DNA from: Lentisphaerae bacterium RIFOXYA12_64_32
GTDB lineage: Bacteria > Verrucomicrobiota > Lentisphaeria > Oligosphaerales > YB12-FULL-65-16
Assembly: GCA_001803235.1 (NCBI GenBank)
Contig: MHBL01000433.1
Coordinates: forward strand, 28,594-92,593
Length of the DNA stretch: 64,000 bases
Reading direction: 5' to 3'
Part shown: in pieces, positions 1 to 9,624 of the stretch
Layout of the letters: the number at the start of each line of letters is the position of its first letter
How positions within the stretch are numbered: position 1 is the first letter of the stretch
The notes under the pieces: generated by a model
Databases searched by the model: none
The model's input: only the letters and a program-made list of their open reading frames with translations
What the model was told of the DNA's origin: nothing
Made by a program: the position numbers and the translations under genes

Positions 1-256
1 GCTGCTCCCATGCGCACGCCTGCCCCAGCTTGAACGCCAACGGTCCCAGCACGTAGCCCTGGCGCCGCGAAGACTGACGCAACAGTCCCGCCGCCAGCAG
101 GTCGCGCATGATGCGCACCGTGGTGGCCGGGTTGATGTCGCACGCCGCCGCGATCTCGCCGGGCAGCACCGGCCCCGGTGCGGCGTTCGCCACGTGCTCC
201 AGGATCGATGTCGCTTTGACCAAGACTTTGATGGATGGCATTGTCAGTAACTTCAT
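1..256 (-). CDS. IclR-family transcriptional regulator, N-terminal part (truncated by window edge)
   Basis: Minus-strand reading from ATG at 256 gives MKLLTMPSIKVLVKATSILEHVANAAPGPVLPGEIAAACDINPATTVRIMRDLLAAGLLRQSSRRQGYVLGPLAFKLGQACAWEQ..., typical IclR winged-HTH. Confidence 0.7.
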   Translation of the reverse strand, partial: MKLLTMPSIKVLVKATSILEHVANAAPGPVLPGEIAAACDINPATTVRIMRDLLAAGLLRQSSRRQGYVLGPLAFKLGQACAWEQ

Positions 257-415
257 ATTGTGAATCACTAGAAATGTATTGTGAAGTAAGAGTAACACGC
301 CGGGGCTGATAAGTCAAGCGGCATTCGCCCGGTGGAGTAGGGCGCGCTCGGCATCGAGCGCATCTGCACGCTGCAGGCGATCCGTCAGAAGCGGGCGACT
401 TTTCCGTGCCGTCAC

Positions 416-817
416 TCAGCGTGTCGGGGCGGCGGTCGCGCCGGACCGCTGCCGCATGACCGTCGGGCGTGGCGGCTGGCAGGCGGGGGTGAATTCGCGG
501 CGGTATTCGAGGGGCGAGAGGCAGTAGGTCTGCTTGAACAGCCGGGAGAAGTAGAACTCGCTGTGGAAGCCCGTCTGTCCAGAGATCTGGCGGACCAGGT
601 CGTGGGTCTCGACGAGCCGTTCCGCGGCCAGGCGCAGGCGGCGCTGGATGAGGTACTGCTGCGGCGAGAGCCCCGCGATCTGCCGGAAGAGGCGGCGGAA
701 GTGGGTGAGCGACACGCCCAGGCGCCCGGCTTCCGAGGCCAGGTCCCACGCACGCTCCGGAACCGCGCGATCGAGATCTATGGCGACCGCGCCACCGCGC
801 TGTTCGACCAGCAACAA
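416..817 (-). CDS. AraC-type HTH protein (DNA-binding domain only, possibly 5'-truncated)
   Basis: LGVSLTHFRRLFRQIAGLSPQQYLIQRRLRLAAERL...ISGQTGFHSEFYFSRLFKQTYCLSPLEYRREF is a canonical AraC HTH pair; no effector domain. Confidence 0.75.
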   Translation of the reverse strand: MLLVEQRGGAVAIDLDRAVPERAWDLASEAGRLGVSLTHFRRLFRQIAGLSPQQYLIQRRLRLAAERLVETHDLVRQISGQTGFHSEFYFSRLFKQTYCLSPLEYRREFTPACQPPRPTVMRQRSGATAAPTR

Positions 818-960
818 CTCCTATCTCCACCCGCCACTGACGCATTACGACTCGTTGCTGCCCTTTGCGTGCAGCCTGGCCGTGCGGTGCTATCTTCCCT
901 CCTGTCCGTTCGCGCCCAAGGTCTGTCAGCGGGGCGCGTCACATTCAGCAGGGGAGCGAC

Positions 961-3078
961 ATGAAAAGAATCAGTGACCGGCTGCGGTTCGGCGTGAGTT
1001 ACTGCCCGTACGCCAAGAGCGGTGACGTGGACATGGCGGTATGGGACCGCGACTTCCGCACCATGAAGGAACTGAACTTCAATGCGGTGCGGGCCTTTGT
1101 CGCCTGGGACCGCATCGAGCGCGAAGAGGGGCAGTGCGATTTCGGCAAGACCGACCGTCTGTTCGAACTGGCGAAGACGTACCAGATGGAGGTCATCCTG
1201 AACGTCGGCGGCGTCTTCTCCTGCTACGGGGGCGTCTACCCGCCGCGCTGGCTGATCCGCGACTATCACTGCCAGGAAATGGTGGAGAACCCGCGCGTTG
1301 TGGAGCGATCGTTCGGGCCGTTCCGCACCCTCTGCATGGACGATCCGGTGTACCAGGGGAAGGCGGCGGCGTTCACGGTCCGGATGATCCAGCGCTACGC
1401 CGATGTCCCCGAACTGTTCGGCTGGAATGTCTGGAACGAAGCGTTCATCCGCGCCTACTGCTACTGCCCGATCACGCTGGCGAAGTTCCGGGACTGGCTC
1501 AAGGCGAAGTACCGGGACGACCTGGGCCGGCTCAACGCGCTTTGGGGTACGGAGTTCCCGGTGGACTACAAGACCTGGGATGAGATCGAGCCCGGTCTGG
1601 GCACCGGGTTCTTCAGCAGCGGCTATGTCGCGCGGCTGGACTGGCTGGCGTTCAACCAGGCGCAGGTGGCGTCGTGGATCAGCGGGGTCAACCGTCTGGT
1701 GCGCGAGCATGACCGGCGCCAGCGTCCGACGACCAGCAACGTGGTTCTCACCGCGGTCGTGGGCAACGGGCACAATCACCCGGACATCTGGAGCCAGTCC
1801 CGCGACTTGAGCATCACGGGCATTTCCGCTTACACCACCGTGGGCAACGCGGCGCAGATCTCGTCCGGCTGGGCCAGTGTGCGCGGCAGTTCCAGCGATC
1901 CGGGCGGCGGTTTCTGGGTTCTGGAGACCGAGGCGGGGCAGGTGGCAAACCCGAATGTGCCCCCCGAAGTGGTCGATGGCCCGCGCCGCGAAACGATGCA
2001 CTGGCTGTCCGTGCTGCACGGCGCCAAAACTATCCTGCTGTGGAAGTTCGGTGGCCGGGTCACGGACAATCAGACCGAGATCTTCAACCTCACCGCGTGG
2101 GATGGCAGCGTTACGGAACGGGCCCGGCGCAACGCGCAGTTTGCCCGGACGTTCCGCGACCACGAAGACCTGTTCCTCGACACGCGGTACCAGGCCCGGG
2201 CGGCTGTCCTGTACTCGACCCGCAATGCACTCTTTGCGCAGGTGCACAGCAGCCACGAGAGCTGGCGCCAGCACAACTACGGCGCCTGGCGGGTCCTGCG
2301 CGACCTCTACATCCCGGGCGATTTCGTCAGCGATGTCCAGGTCCAGGTGGACGAGGGAAGGCTGTCGGCCTATGACCTGCTGATCCTGCCGGCGACGTAC
2401 AGCATGGACGCGGGACTGGCCGCGCGCCTGACCGATTTCGTCCGGAACGGCGGCACCCTGATCGCCGACCGTTGCACGGCCGTGACCGACGAGAACGGCC
2501 GGATCTTCCCGCAGGCGCCCGGCCACCGACTGGCCGCGGTGTTCGGCGGCTGCATCAACGACTTCCTGCTGAGTGCCAAGGAGGAGCCGGTTCTGTTTGC
2601 CGCCCCCGCCGCGACCCTGACGACCTACGCCAGGTACCACGCGGAGATCGTGCCGGCCGCGGACGCAGCGGTGCTCGGAACGTACGCGAACGGCAAGCCG
2701 GCCGCCATCTCGCACCGGTTCGGGAAAGGCCGCGTGGTGTGGTTCGGGTTCGACGCGTTCAGCGACTACGACAGCCACCCGGCGGCCACGCTGCGGACAC
2801 TCCTGCGACCGGTCCTTGCGTCTGCCGGCATCGAGAGCGATTACGAGGTCGGCGGGACCGCGACCGATCTGGAGCTCGGCGCACTGACCGGCGCGGATGG
2901 CGCGAAGGTCCATTTCCTGCTCAACCCGACGAACCAGAAGCAGGATTTCACGCTGCGGATCAAGTCCGCGCAAGGCCGGCAACTCCGCGACCTGCTCGGC
3001 GATTTCGTCTTCGACGGCGGCAAGACCGACGGGGTCGGAATCACGTTGGCCCCCTGGCAGACCCGGATCCTGTCGTGA
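961..3078 (+). CDS. Beta-galactosidase-like glycoside hydrolase (GH42-type)
   Basis: MKRISDRLRFGVSYCPYAKSGDVDMAVWDRDFRTMKELNFNAVRAFVAWDRIEREEGQCDFGKTDRLFELAK...GWNVWNEAF...; TIM-barrel GH42 pattern with trimerisation-like C-terminal region. Start chosen at ATG 961 after AGGGGAG. Confidence 0.8.
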   Translation: MKRISDRLRFGVSYCPYAKSGDVDMAVWDRDFRTMKELNFNAVRAFVAWDRIEREEGQCDFGKTDRLFELAKTYQMEVILNVGGVFSCYGGVYPPRWLIRDYHCQEMVENPRVVERSFGPFRTLCMDDPVYQGKAAAFTVRMIQRYADVPELFGWNVWNEAFIRAYCYCPITLAKFRDWLKAKYRDDLGRLNALWGTEFPVDYKTWDEIEPGLGTGFFSSGYVARLDWLAFNQAQVASWISGVNRLVREHDRRQRPTTSNVVLTAVVGNGHNHPDIWSQSRDLSITGISAYTTVGNAAQISSGWASVRGSSSDPGGGFWVLETEAGQVANPNVPPEVVDGPRRETMHWLSVLHGAKTILLWKFGGRVTDNQTEIFNLTAWDGSVTERARRNAQFARTFRDHEDLFLDTRYQARAAVLYSTRNALFAQVHSSHESWRQHNYGAWRVLRDLYIPGDFVSDVQVQVDEGRLSAYDLLILPATYSMDAGLAARLTDFVRNGGTLIADRCTAVTDENGRIFPQAPGHRLAAVFGGCINDFLLSAKEEPVLFAAPAATLTTYARYHAEIVPAADAAVLGTYANGKPAAISHRFGKGRVVWFGFDAFSDYDSHPAATLRTLLRPVLASAGIESDYEVGGTATDLELGALTGADGAKVHFLLNPTNQKQDFTLRIKSAQGRQLRDLLGDFVFDGGKTDGVGITLAPWQTRILS

Positions 3079-3085
3079 GCCAGAC

Positions 3086-3117
3086 CTCACCTTATGTTGC
3101 GCGCAACATAAGGTGAG
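3086..3117. repeat. Perfect 32-bp palindrome
   Basis: CTCACCTTATGTTGCG/CGCAACATAAGGTGAG, 8 bp after the GH42 stop codon. Confidence 0.9.
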
Positions 3118-3198
3118 TTCTGGGCCGCATCGCTCACACCGGGCCGCATTCGGTCTGCCCCGCGGAACCCGTTCCCGATGACCTTGGGGGACACCTGT

Positions 3199-6180
3199 TC
3201 AGGGCTTCAGTGCCGAGACGGGTGTGGCGTCGCCGGCCAGAGCCGCGAGCAGGCCGTCGAGTCGCGTGTCGGCGCCGGCGTTCTGGGCCTTGGCCAGCGC
3301 CTGGAGCGCCGCCTCGTTCACCGGATCGACCAGTTCGACGACCCGCCACAGCAGGAGCTGGCGGGGGCCGGGCTTGGTCTTCCTGATGACGGACTGCACG
3401 AAGTCGACGTAGTCCCTGCCGGCGTCAGGCAGGTCCAGGCGGGGGATCTCCTGGTTCCGCTCCAGCTTGGCTTGGAGGAGGAGTGCGTCAGCGTTCCCCG
3501 GATCGGCGACCAAGGCGAATCGCAGCAGGTTCAGTCCACGCTTCTCGGCCGGATCATGACTGAGGAGCGACCCGGCTACGACGACCGCGCCGCCCGCCAG
3601 TCTGGCGCCGATACTTGACCCCTTCGCGGCAGTGGTGCGGGCGCGCGACGTCGTGCCGCTGCGGTTCGCAACCGTGGCCGCATCGGCGATGACGGCCGTG
3701 CTGCCTGACAGTGAGCCGGGATGTTCCGTGCCGATGGTGTGGAACGTGGACGGGGAACTCTGGTTGCGGAAACAGGCGTTCAGCCAGGCAGCGCTGCGGA
3801 CGCTGCTCGACACGCGCACTTCGTCGATCCGGCCGGCGAACCCGTGCTCGCCATTGCGCTCGCCGATGGTGACGACCAGGTCGTTCGTCGTGGCGGTCCA
3901 GGTGCCCTCCACGTCCTGGACATTGACGCCGTCCACGTACAGGCCGATCCGGCTGGTCGTGATTGTGGCGGCGACAAAGTGCCAGTCGCCGTCCCGCAGG
4001 TCCGGGCCGGTGCTGCCGCCCGTGTCGATCTTCGACGTGCCGCGCACGCCCATGCGCAGCCGCCCGGCGGTGAGGATCAAGTCCCAGCCGGTGTAGCCGG
4101 CGTACTTGCCGATGATCGCGTTGTAGGTGGCCGCGCCCTCGGGCTTGATCCAGGCCGAGAGCGTGAACTGCTGCGTGAAGTCGAAGTTGCTCTCCGTGGC
4201 AACCTCCACGACGTCGTCCTCGCCGTCGAACCCATCGGCGCCGCCGACCTTGCCGGCAACGCCCTGAGTCACGCCGTTCTCGGGCGCGCCCGTGTTCCCA
4301 TTGCCGGTGGAGTCGGCGTGACTGCCCGACGCCTCGCCCATGTGCAACACCACGACGTAGTTGCCGTCCCACACGCCGGACGCGTTCGCCATGCCGCCGC
4401 AGGCGGGGTTCCCGTAGTGCATGTCGAGGACCGTGTCGGACGACGCGTGCAGCGTCGTCACCCGCACCCACGCCTGCAGCGCGCCGGTTGTCTTGTCGTA
4501 ACGTTCGACCTCGCAATCCAGGATCGCCGTCTTCCCATGCAGGGTGAAGACGATGTCGCCGCCGTCCGCCTGCGCCTTGGCCCTCAGGCCGGGGTCCGTC
4601 ACGCTGACCAGGACCGGGAAGTCGGTCAAATCCGCCTCGACCGCGCCCGCGGCGATGGTCACCGTTCTTGTGTACTTCCATCTGCCACTGAGGCGCGCCG
4701 CCCGGGATGGTTTCGCCACTGGCGCGATGGGTTCACTGCGGTCCGCTGGAGTTGGCGCGCGACGGACAGCCGCCGCTCGCTCGCCGCCGTCCGCCGATGG
4801 TGGCGGTTTCGGCATGGGGGGTGGTTCCGGCATGGGGCCGGCCTTGGCAGCCGCCTGCGCTCTGCCGATCGCTTCCTTGACCTCACGCAGACGCACGTAC
4901 ACGGCGTCCGGCGTCTGGTCGCCGTGCTCGTCCCGGAAGGCCTCAAGCAGTCGCAGTTGCTCGTCCAGGCTCTGGAGGCCTTTCAGCCGCGCTTCGAGTT
5001 GGCGCCACGCGGTCTCGGCCTGGGCTTGCGGCGATGGCGTGGCAGCCGGGACCGCTTTCGGTGCGGCGGCGCGACGATCCGCAGCCACGGCGGTCACGGG
5101 TTCGGGTGGGGCCTCGGGCACAGACGCGCCGGGATGCAGCCGTCGCCAGAGAAGGAACCCGGGCGCAATGGCGCTCGCGATGATGATGCCGACCACGAGC
5201 GCACGGGTGCCCGCGGACGCCGGCTTGGGCGCCCCGTGCCTTCCCGCCTTGTCCCGCTCCAGTGGGCTGGACAGCGACGCCGCGACCTCCGGCGTCAGGT
5301 GCAGCTTCTTCACTTCCTTCTTCTTGCTCGTGCCGCCGCTGAGGAACCCCTTGAGCCGGCCGGCGACCTCCGCCCAGCTCCCGGGCCGGGCGTCCGGCGA
5401 CTTCTGCAAGAGGCAGCCGACGTAGTCCGAGACCGCTGCGGGGACCGCGGGGTTCCGCTCCCGCACCGGTTGTGCCGGCTCGGACAACTGTCGGGCCATG
5501 ACCGTCTCCGGGTCGTTGCCCGGGAAGGGCGGCTGGCCGCAGAGCATGTGGTACAGGGTGGCCCCGAACGAGTAGATGTCCGCACGGCAGTCCCCGGCGA
5601 CGTGTGTTCCCCGGATGACCTCCGGCGCGCCGTAGAGCGGGGTGAGCATGGCGCCTTTGCCGGCGAACTCGTGCCCGGCGACTTTGGCCAGACCGAAGTC
5701 GGCCAGCTTCGTCATGCCGGCCGAGCTGATCATGATGTTTTCGGGCTTGATGTCGCCGTGGGTCAGGGCCCTGGCCTGCCACCCGTACTGCAGCGCCTGC
5801 GCCACGTCGAGCCCGACGCTCAAGGCCCGGGTTACCTCCATAACCCGCTCGCGGGCAAGGCATTGCTCCAGACTCTCGCCCTCGACGTACTCCATGGAGA
5901 GGAAATAGATGTCGTCCTCGGACACCCCGGCGTCATGGACCTGGATGATGTTCGGGTGGGACAGCGCGGCAGCGGCACGCGCCTCGTTGAAGAAGCGGCA
6001 GACGTATTCCTCGTCACTGGCGAGCGCGGGCGCGAGGACCTTGAGCGCAACCGGACGCATCAGATTCATCTGCGTGGCCAGGTAGACCACGGCCATATTG
6101 CCGCGGCCCAGCTCACGCTCGATGCGGTAGCCGGCGACCAGCGACCCGGGAGTCAGCCCTGCTTCCCCTTGAGATCCCAT
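3199..6180 (-). CDS. Hanks-type Ser/Thr protein kinase with TM segment and DUF2341 + LamG/concanavalin-like ectodomain
   Basis: GYRIERELGRGNMAVVYLATQ, HGDIKPENIMIS, LADFGLAK kinase motifs; TM ALVVGIIIASAIAPGFLLW; DUF2341-like RVTTLHASSDTVLDMHYGNPA; LamG-like FTLSAWIKPEG...DWHFVAATI...IGLYVDG. Confidence 0.85.
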   Translation of the reverse strand: MGSQGEAGLTPGSLVAGYRIERELGRGNMAVVYLATQMNLMRPVALKVLAPALASDEEYVCRFFNEARAAAALSHPNIIQVHDAGVSEDDIYFLSMEYVEGESLEQCLARERVMEVTRALSVGLDVAQALQYGWQARALTHGDIKPENIMISSAGMTKLADFGLAKVAGHEFAGKGAMLTPLYGAPEVIRGTHVAGDCRADIYSFGATLYHMLCGQPPFPGNDPETVMARQLSEPAQPVRERNPAVPAAVSDYVGCLLQKSPDARPGSWAEVAGRLKGFLSGGTSKKKEVKKLHLTPEVAASLSSPLERDKAGRHGAPKPASAGTRALVVGIIIASAIAPGFLLWRRLHPGASVPEAPPEPVTAVAADRRAAAPKAVPAATPSPQAQAETAWRQLEARLKGLQSLDEQLRLLEAFRDEHGDQTPDAVYVRLREVKEAIGRAQAAAKAGPMPEPPPMPKPPPSADGGERAAAVRRAPTPADRSEPIAPVAKPSRAARLSGRWKYTRTVTIAAGAVEADLTDFPVLVSVTDPGLRAKAQADGGDIVFTLHGKTAILDCEVERYDKTTGALQAWVRVTTLHASSDTVLDMHYGNPACGGMANASGVWDGNYVVVLHMGEASGSHADSTGNGNTGAPENGVTQGVAGKVGGADGFDGEDDVVEVATESNFDFTQQFTLSAWIKPEGAATYNAIIGKYAGYTGWDLILTAGRLRMGVRGTSKIDTGGSTGPDLRDGDWHFVAATITTSRIGLYVDGVNVQDVEGTWTATTNDLVVTIGERNGEHGFAGRIDEVRVSSSVRSAAWLNACFRNQSSPSTFHTIGTEHPGSLSGSTAVIADAATVANRSGTTSRARTTAAKGSSIGARLAGGAVVVAGSLLSHDPAEKRGLNLLRFALVADPGNADALLLQAKLERNQEIPRLDLPDAGRDYVDFVQSVIRKTKPGPRQLLLWRVVELVDPVNEAALQALAKAQNAGADTRLDGLLAALAGDATPVSALKP

Positions 6181-6199
6181 GGTTTCTCCACGGCGGCGG

Positions 6200-6424
6200 T
6201 TACTTCCCCGCCTTCTCGATCATGCCCTGAATGGCCTTGTACCTGGAGTCGTCCTTGTCGGTCTCGATCTGGCCGAAGTAGGTCCTGGCCTTGTCCGGTT
6301 TGCCGTAGGCCGTCGAGTCGCGGGGTTGTTGCGGCGCATCCTCGTCCGCCGTGCGTGCGGGTCCAACAGACAGCACCAGCGACAGACACACGACGAGACC
6401 GCCGAACACGGTGGGACGTCTCAT
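6200..6424 (-). CDS. Small secreted hypothetical protein upstream of the kinase
   Basis: MRRPTVFGGLVVCLSLVLSVGPARTADEDAPQQ... signal peptide; 20 bp from kinase start, same strand. Confidence 0.5.
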   Translation of the reverse strand: MRRPTVFGGLVVCLSLVLSVGPARTADEDAPQQPRDSTAYGKPDKARTYFGQIETDKDDSRYKAIQGMIEKAGK

Positions 6425-6815
6425 GGGTTTTCCCCTTCCTCCTGCTGCGGGGTGAGCGCCCGTCCTCGGAACCCATTCGCTCACCACTGGTTACAAAGAT
6501 AGTCACCAGCGGGCGGATTTCCAGCCTGTTGCGGTTCGGGGCTACGGCAGACCGCAGGCATACCAGCCTGTCACCGAAGGCCAGGGACAGCCCGAGAGAG
6601 ACGGCGCGACAATTGCCCGGCGGGGCGATTCAGGGTATATTCGGGATAACGGAGGACGGTAATTCAGCACTTTTGCGGATAGCGGGCGATTTTCGCCAGT
6701 TATGCAGACACGGCTGAGCACGGACCCGGTGGCGACACGGCTGCGCAGGGGGGCTTTCTGGTCAAGACTCCCCGAAAACGACTTTTGTGCTGAACAATAT
6801 TGTTCGGTCGGATAG

Positions 6816-7142
6816 ATGCATTTGGTCCTGACATGTATCACGATCGGCGTAGTAGGAGCCGCATTGCTCTGTGCGGTGTTCTGGCTACGGTATCTGTGGC
6901 TCAGACTACTGCCGATTCCGCCATGCCCGGTGTGCGGTGGCACACGTTTTATCAAAGGCGAGGGCGGTCTGTGGCACGGTGAGGATCCGGCAACGGGAAG
7001 AGAGACGAGCGGCTCTTGGGCCGAGGCCTATTGCGTCGAGTGTAACTCATACCTGAAGCGGATATACGGGAGCCGATTCGTTCCCCCCGAGAATCCGCCC
7101 TGGGAAGTCGATGGTCACCCGGTCTGGAAAGCGCAAGGATAG
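6816..7142 (+). CDS. Hypothetical membrane-anchored zinc-ribbon protein
   Basis: N-terminal TM, CPVCGGTRF...CVECNSYL. Confidence 0.45.
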   Translation: MHLVLTCITIGVVGAALLCAVFWLRYLWLRLLPIPPCPVCGGTRFIKGEGGLWHGEDPATGRETSGSWAEAYCVECNSYLKRIYGSRFVPPENPPWEVDGHPVWKAQG

Positions 7143-7211
7143 ACCGAACAAGGCGGCCGTAGCGGACGGAGTACCGCCGCTAGGCCGTGACGTTCGTGTG
7201 GATGATCTGAG

Positions 7212-7616
7212 GTGACAGCAGTGGCCATGGCAATTGCCACGATCGTCGGGGGCCTGGCGGTCCTGTGGGTCGTTAGATCGTTCCGCAGGGCACCGACTCG
7301 ACCAGACCCCTGGGATTCCGAGGTCAGCCGTGACGAGCTTCAGGCGATGGACACGCCGGTTTGTGTCAAGTGCCTTACTCCCGTTGAGGACGCAAACCAG
7401 CACTACTGCCCCAAGTGCGGGAGTGTTACGGGAGAATTCACGCGCTACATACCATTCGTGAACATCCGCTTCAACTACTCAAGCCTGGACACGCTGTGGC
7501 GCAAGGTCCGTGCGAAGGAAACGCCACTTGCAGGCAGAGTAACCGCTGCCATCCTGATCATTGCGCTCCTGGCATGTGGCCTGGGGGTCCTGGCCGGGTG
7601 GCTGATTCTCTACTGA
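7212..7616 (+). CDS. Hypothetical membrane protein with zinc ribbon
   Basis: TM at both ends; CVKCLTPVEDANQHYCPKCG. Confidence 0.5.
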   Translation: MTAVAMAIATIVGGLAVLWVVRSFRRAPTRPDPWDSEVSRDELQAMDTPVCVKCLTPVEDANQHYCPKCGSVTGEFTRYIPFVNIRFNYSSLDTLWRKVRAKETPLAGRVTAAILIIALLACGLGVLAGWLILY

Positions 7617-7695
7617 CAGGGCGATTGGGGCCGAGTGGCTTCTCCGGACGGAAATCCGCCGCAGAGTCCAGCGTTCGGGATGGAGATCGGCAGCG

Positions 7696-8142
7696 ATGTA
7701 TCACTGGTACCTGTTGGTCAAGACAGATCGCGCCCGGACGCGTCGTACCGACGCGCACGCATCGCATTTCGTTGCGTGGGGAGGCCCAGACCCGATGGGC
7801 GACCTCAGTGCGGGCGAGAGATGGACGATGGCCGGCCTGGGGGCCGTCGAGGTCGTCCCCTTCATCGGTTGTCCCGCCGTTGGCCCGTTGCTGTCAGAGC
7901 GCGTGCCGCTCCCCGTCTGGTTCCTTGCGGGAGCCGCCCTGATGGCCTTCGTGTGCTGGCTGCTCAGAAACCAGGTCCCCCAGCTCCCGATCCATGCCGC
8001 CGCCGCGGCCCGGGACGAGGGGGGCGCAGCGAACGTCGGCAGGACCGCCCCCGCGTGTCTCACGCCCACCGAACCATCGCCGCCCACGGCGGCCCCCGCG
8101 AAGCGTGGAGATGCAGCCCCTGACGAAAGGTGCCGCCGATGA
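7696..8142 (+). CDS. Hypothetical protein
   Basis: ORF with hydrophobic segment, overlaps next ORF by 4 bp. Confidence 0.35.
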   Translation: MYHWYLLVKTDRARTRRTDAHASHFVAWGGPDPMGDLSAGERWTMAGLGAVEVVPFIGCPAVGPLLSERVPLPVWFLAGAALMAFVCWLLRNQVPQLPIHAAAAARDEGGAANVGRTAPACLTPTEPSPPTAAPAKRGDAAPDERCRR

Positions 8143-8507
8143 CGGATGAACGCCAGCGGCTCATGGCATGGCGACCCGGTGCGCCGGGCTATGCTCGGAA
8201 TGACATCATCCTCGCCGTGGGCCTGCAGTGTCGCGACCGGCGGTTCGGTGTGGCCGAGGCGCTTGCCTGGCTGGGCATCCCCGACAAGGCAACCGGCAAT
8301 TCGGCCGGAGGGCACCTCGCTTACTACTTTGACGGCGATGCCGAGACGGTGGCCATGTTCGACGTGGCGGCCGGCAAGGTGGTTGACTTCGGCACCATGG
8401 CCAGGTTCCGGGACAACGCAGAACGAGCGGACAGACCGGGCGGCAAGCGGGTCTTCTTCAACATACTGGACGAGATGGAGTCATTCGACGAGTCGAAGTT
8501 CAGATGA
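8139..8507 (+). CDS. Hypothetical protein
   Basis: ORF MTDERQRLMAWRPGAPGYARNDIILAVGLQ..., coding-like composition, in tandem with neighbours. Confidence 0.4.
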   Translation: MTDERQRLMAWRPGAPGYARNDIILAVGLQCRDRRFGVAEALAWLGIPDKATGNSAGGHLAYYFDGDAETVAMFDVAAGKVVDFGTMARFRDNAERADRPGGKRVFFNILDEMESFDESKFR

Positions 8508-8575
8508 GCACGTCCAGCGTCGCCGGTGACTTGCGACGTTCTCTACCCACGAAATCTCAACCGGAGGAGGCATCC

Positions 8576-9286
8576 GTGAAGAAGACAGTCCTTACTCTCG
8601 TCGTGTTGGCGGTCGTGGCGGTCGGTGCGGGCTGCAGGACGTGCAAGAGCATTGACCCCACGGGCATACGGGGAACGCTGCCGCCAGCCTTGGGGGCGGC
8701 GTCGGCGGTTGGCGGCGAGGCGAGCGACAGGCAACCCGTCCAGCCCGACAGGATGCTCATCTGGAAAGCGTCGCTCGGCATCGAGGTCTGGAGCGTGGAG
8801 ACGGCCGTTGCTGACGCGGTCGCCATGGCGGAACGTCAGGACGGCTATGCCGAGCGCAAGTCGGATTCGGGCGCCGGGTACGCGAGCCTGACGATACGCA
8901 TCCCCGCCAAGGTGTTCAAGGACGCCGTCAGCGAGTTCGAGACACTCGGGACGGTCACGCGCCGGGATGTCGAGGGCCAGGACGTGACCGAGGAGTACAT
9001 CGATGCCGATGCCCGGCTGAAGAACAAGATCGTGCTGCGGGACCGGCTCAAACAGCTTCTCGACAAGGCCACGGACGTCAAGGACATTCTGGCGATCGAG
9101 ACGGAACTGAACCGGGTGCAGGGGGACATCGACTCGCTGGAGGGCCGGATCAAGTCCCTGAAGGGGCAAGTGGACTACGCCACGGTGCAACTGGACCTGC
9201 GCCGCAAGCCGATTCTCGGACCGCTCGGTTACCTGTGCAAAGGGCTCTGGTGCGGGATCGAGAAGCTGTTCGTCTTGCGCGACTGA
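8576..9286 (+). CDS. DUF4349-type putative lipoprotein
   Basis: GTG start with GGAGGAGG RBS; MKKTVLTLVVLAVVAVGAGC lipobox; ...DVTEEYIDADARLKNKIVLRDRLKQLLDKATDVKDILAIETELNRVQGDIDSLEGRIKSLKGQVDYATVQLDL typical of DUF4349. Confidence 0.75.
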   Translation: MKKTVLTLVVLAVVAVGAGCRTCKSIDPTGIRGTLPPALGAASAVGGEASDRQPVQPDRMLIWKASLGIEVWSVETAVADAVAMAERQDGYAERKSDSGAGYASLTIRIPAKVFKDAVSEFETLGTVTRRDVEGQDVTEEYIDADARLKNKIVLRDRLKQLLDKATDVKDILAIETELNRVQGDIDSLEGRIKSLKGQVDYATVQLDLRRKPILGPLGYLCKGLWCGIEKLFVLRD

Positions 9287-9409
9287 ACCACCCCGCCTGT
9301 CCGCAACGCCGACTCCAGAACCGGTGCAGGGCCAGACCTGCTTCGGTGAGCACGTCTGGACAATCCTCCTCCCCGGTTTGGAGGGGCGCAGCGCGCAGAT
9401 GAACTTGCC

Positions 9410-9618
9410 AAAACAGGTCTGACCCGAATGCCCCCCAACTTAAGCCAAACGACGGAGACGGCGTGAACACGGGACTGTCAACGCCTCGGCAAGGTGGCAC
9501 CCAGGCGGCCTCACCTGGGTGGCTTCCCGGAACATTTCAGATTTCCGCCAGGCCGGGAGACCTGGCGACCACCCTGGCAAGGCAGCCGCTTAAGTTGGGG
9601 GGCATTCGCTCTGACCCT
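9410..9618. repeat. Inverted-repeat element (21-bp perfect arms), left flank of S8/AAA module
   Basis: CGAATGCCCCCCAACTTAAGC (about 9427-9447) and GCTTAAGTTGGGGGGCATTCG (about 9589-9610). Confidence 0.75.
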
Positions 9619-9624
9619 ACGCGC

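Noticed and set aside
778-3090. 770-aa minus-strand ORF
   Set aside because: Antisense to the GH42 gene; Arg/Val/Asp-rich shadow frame.
3721-6717. 998-aa plus-strand ORF
   Set aside because: Antisense to the kinase gene, which has clear domain motifs; translation has no recognisable domain.
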